Origin: Candidatus Sodaliphilus limicaballi
Lineage (GTDB): Bacteria > Bacteroidota > Bacteroidia > Bacteroidales > Muribaculaceae
DNA: 17,819 nt
NCBI GenBank assembly: GCA_018065815.1
Contig: JAGHSP010000393.1
Location: forward strand, 1 to 17,819
Direction of reading: 5' to 3'
Positions 16,394 through 17,819 of this stretch are shown here, in pieces; positions within the stretch are counted from its first letter, which is position 1; every line of letters starts with the position of its first letter. The translations under genes were made by a program, and so were the position numbers. The notes under the pieces were generated by a model. That model was not told the DNA's origin and ran no database searches. It saw only the letters and a program-made list of their open reading frames with translations.

Positions 16394-17566
16394 TTAGTCG
16401 CTCAGCAATATTTGCATAATTGCATTGATGTCGATCACATCGACGCTATTGTCTGCGTTCACGTCGGCACGGCCGCCATAATTCGATGCGTTATCCTTTC
16501 CAAGGAGGATCTTAACGATAATGTTGATGTCGGTGATATCAACATCGCCGTCGAGATTCACGTCGCCAGGCTCGCCAGCTCTGCCGCGCTTAACCACAGT
16601 GAGCGACTTCTTAGCAGGAGTAGTGCTCTCGTTGACATCGCTGGGCATGGCATAGATACCCACATTCTTACCGGCAACGATAAGGTTGCCGCCATAGTCA
16701 AACGCCATCTGGTAAACGTTGCCGCCACCATCTTGCACGTTGCATGTATAATCTACACTTTTTGCAAGGGTGGGAGTATTGCCATTCCATATCACGTTGA
16801 AAAGTCTTAAGTTGCCAGCACCAGTGTGAAGCACAAGCTTGCTCTTGTCCTTGCTGATTGCGAAACCGCCACCAGGAGAACCAGGAATGATTGAGGCATC
16901 ATTAAATGACTTGTACTGAACGGTACCATTCTTGTCAACATAGAGAAGTGATGCAGCATTACTGGTGTTTTGACCACTTGAGCGGTTCTGGCTCACCCAG
17001 ATGTTACCCTCATCATCGGCAACCACATTACCATTACCATTAGCCTCGTACGAACTAATATTGTAAGTGAACGAGGGTGCTTGATTCCAGTATTGTGCCT
17101 CGCCTATATCGTAACGATGAACATTATTCTTGGGTGACAAGTCTTCATTATATACATACATCCTTGTATTTGCTCCCGTGCCTTGTACCCAAACCGAAGG
17201 ACTAGAACCTGCTACACCAGCACCTGCTGCATTTGTAAGCAATCCTGTGCTTGTACGTGTAAGGGGACCATCGGCATTGCGGAAGAATGTTTGGAAACCA
17301 GCGCTGTAATTTGCGGGGTCAAGCATGAACACACCCGACTGAGCATCACCAAAATCAGGAACATATACCTTGCCATTACCGCCTACAGTGATTCGCAAGT
17401 TTTTGTTAAACATGTAACCATCACTACGTTTATTTATGGCAGTACTATTAACGCGTGTCCAATCAGGGTTATAAATATACAAACCATTCTTATCAGACAA
17501 TCGTGTTGTGGTCCATTCATCAACATAGATATTACCGAAGTGAGGACTCTCGGGTGAGTTGTCCAC
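16394..17566 (-). CDS. Secreted beta-propeller-like protein with C-terminal dockerin domain (main part of an interrupted gene)
   Basis: From the first usable start after the stop, a GTG at 17566, 390 residues are encoded; coding character continues upstream to 17665. The body (about 1-310) has repeating beta-strand units such as GNGKVYVPDFG, NVVADDEGNIWVSQ and MAFDYGGNLIVAGKNVGIYAMP, typical of NHL/SMP-30-like propellers. The tail (334-390) is a dockerin-type pair of calcium loops with both ligand sets complete (D335, N337, D339, D346; D368, N370, D372, D379). The GTG is probably not the native start because it lies mid-domain. An in-frame TAG at 17666-17668 separates it from matching N-terminal coding sequence. 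No enzymatic motif is visible; a surface-exposed binding or structural role is a guess. It ends in TAA 20 nt from the shared terminator. Confidence 0.75.
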   Translation of the reverse strand: MDNSPESPHFGNIYVDEWTTTRLSDKNGLYIYNPDWTRVNSTAINKRSDGYMFNKNLRITVGGNGKVYVPDFGDAQSGVFMLDPANYSAGFQTFFRNADGPLTRTSTGLLTNAAGAGVAGSSPSVWVQGTGANTRMYVYNEDLSPKNNVHRYDIGEAQYWNQAPSFTYNISSYEANGNGNVVADDEGNIWVSQNRSSGQNTSNAASLLYVDKNGTVQYKSFNDASIIPGSPGGGFAISKDKSKLVLHTGAGNLRLFNVIWNGNTPTLAKSVDYTCNVQDGGGNVYQMAFDYGGNLIVAGKNVGIYAMPSDVNESTTPAKKSLTVVKRGRAGEPGDVNLDGDVDITDINIIVKILLGKDNASNYGGRADVNADNSVDVIDINAIMQILLSD

Positions 17567-17665
17567 TGCTACCGAAGCGTTTGTATAACTCCAGTTTGTG
17601 TCGCTGTTAAGGCGCTTGAACTCGGTGATGGGGAATCCCTTGAGGGTGATAGCCCATGTGAGTTC

Positions 17666-17819
17666 CTAACCGGGGTTGCCGGGAAGTTCTTCGTTGGCCA
17701 CAGTGACTGTGTTGCAGTCCTCTACGATGCCCTTGAGTTGTTTAGAACCCACATCGGTGCCTGTTGCAGCGTCATAGAAGGTGAGGAATGCCTCGCGAGC
17801 GTTGTTGTTGGCAACAAAC
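17666..17819 (-). pseudogene. N-terminal-side fragment of the same dockerin protein, ended by in-frame TAG
   Basis: In the same frame as the downstream part, the minus strand from 17819 is open and reads as a plausible beta-rich domain (AREAFLTFYDAATGTDVGSK, then KGIVEDCNTVTVANEELPG). It meets TAG at 17668-17666. Immediately after, the frame resumes as ELTWAITLKGFPITEFKRL. Both sides read as one continuous surface protein, so a single base change (for example CAG to TAG) or a sequencing error is the simplest cause. The true start lies beyond the window. Confidence 0.6.

Noticed and set aside
16394..17819. Genome-wide recoding of TAG as an amino acid
   Set aside because: No other gene here contains an in-frame TAG over nearly 5,000 codons, so one TAG in one gene is better explained by mutation or error.

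Overview
The window looks like a chromosomal piece of a gut-type Bacteroidales bacterium; Muribaculaceae or a Prevotella-like relative is my guess. The reasons are the 16S rRNA 5' end, the SprA outer-membrane pore of the type IX secretion system (T9SS), a T9SS C-terminal sorting domain, several matches to the Bacteroidetes promoter (-33 TTTG, -7 TAnnTTTG), and dockerin-like C-terminal tails common in that group. The window opens inside a 16S gene, so it may begin at a rearrangement or assembly edge.

Region by region. Bases 1-71 are the 5' end of a 16S rRNA gene on the minus strand. Its leader (72 to about 278), a well-formed promoter (283-313) and an upstream control region follow. That region has T-tracts phased at about 10 bp (315-422), a GC-rich hairpin (450-466), a 17-unit 9-bp tandem repeat (513-665) and a second candidate -7 box inside a palindrome (675-702). 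No protein gene is credible between 72 and 750.

Bases 751-13475 form a compact minus-strand gene block, read in the order S8 protease B, S8 protease A, ruvA, sprA, NUDIX hydrolase. Junctions are a 4-bp overlap, then 8, 81 and 4 nt. It is probably one operon driven from a TATCTTTG box at 13503-13510. It couples a T9SS pore to two paralogous secreted subtilases. Protease A ends in a canonical T9SS sorting domain and protease B in a dockerin-like pair of EF-hand loops. RuvA (Holliday junction) and a MutT-like enzyme are housekeeping passengers.

Bases 13476-13760 are a divergent intergenic region with a second 9-bp tandem repeat between two promoters. The plus-strand pair 13761-16322 encodes a RelA/SpoT synthetase-domain protein with a long unexplained C-terminus, and a secreted Amidase_3-type cell-wall amidase. 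They are separated by 48 nt containing an 8-bp tandem repeat. A strong hairpin terminator (16340-16374) separates them from a converging minus-strand gene (16394 to beyond the window). That gene encodes a secreted propeller-like protein with the same dockerin-like tail, and its frame is broken by one in-frame TAG at 17666-17668.

The theme is envelope and secretion: a pore, its likely cargo, a wall amidase and surface proteins with two alternative C-terminal modules. The points most worth a second look are the module swap between the tandem subtilases, the rRNA control region with its phased tracts and indel-free 9-mer repeat, the amber-interrupted surface protein, and the orphan RelA/SpoT-domain protein.
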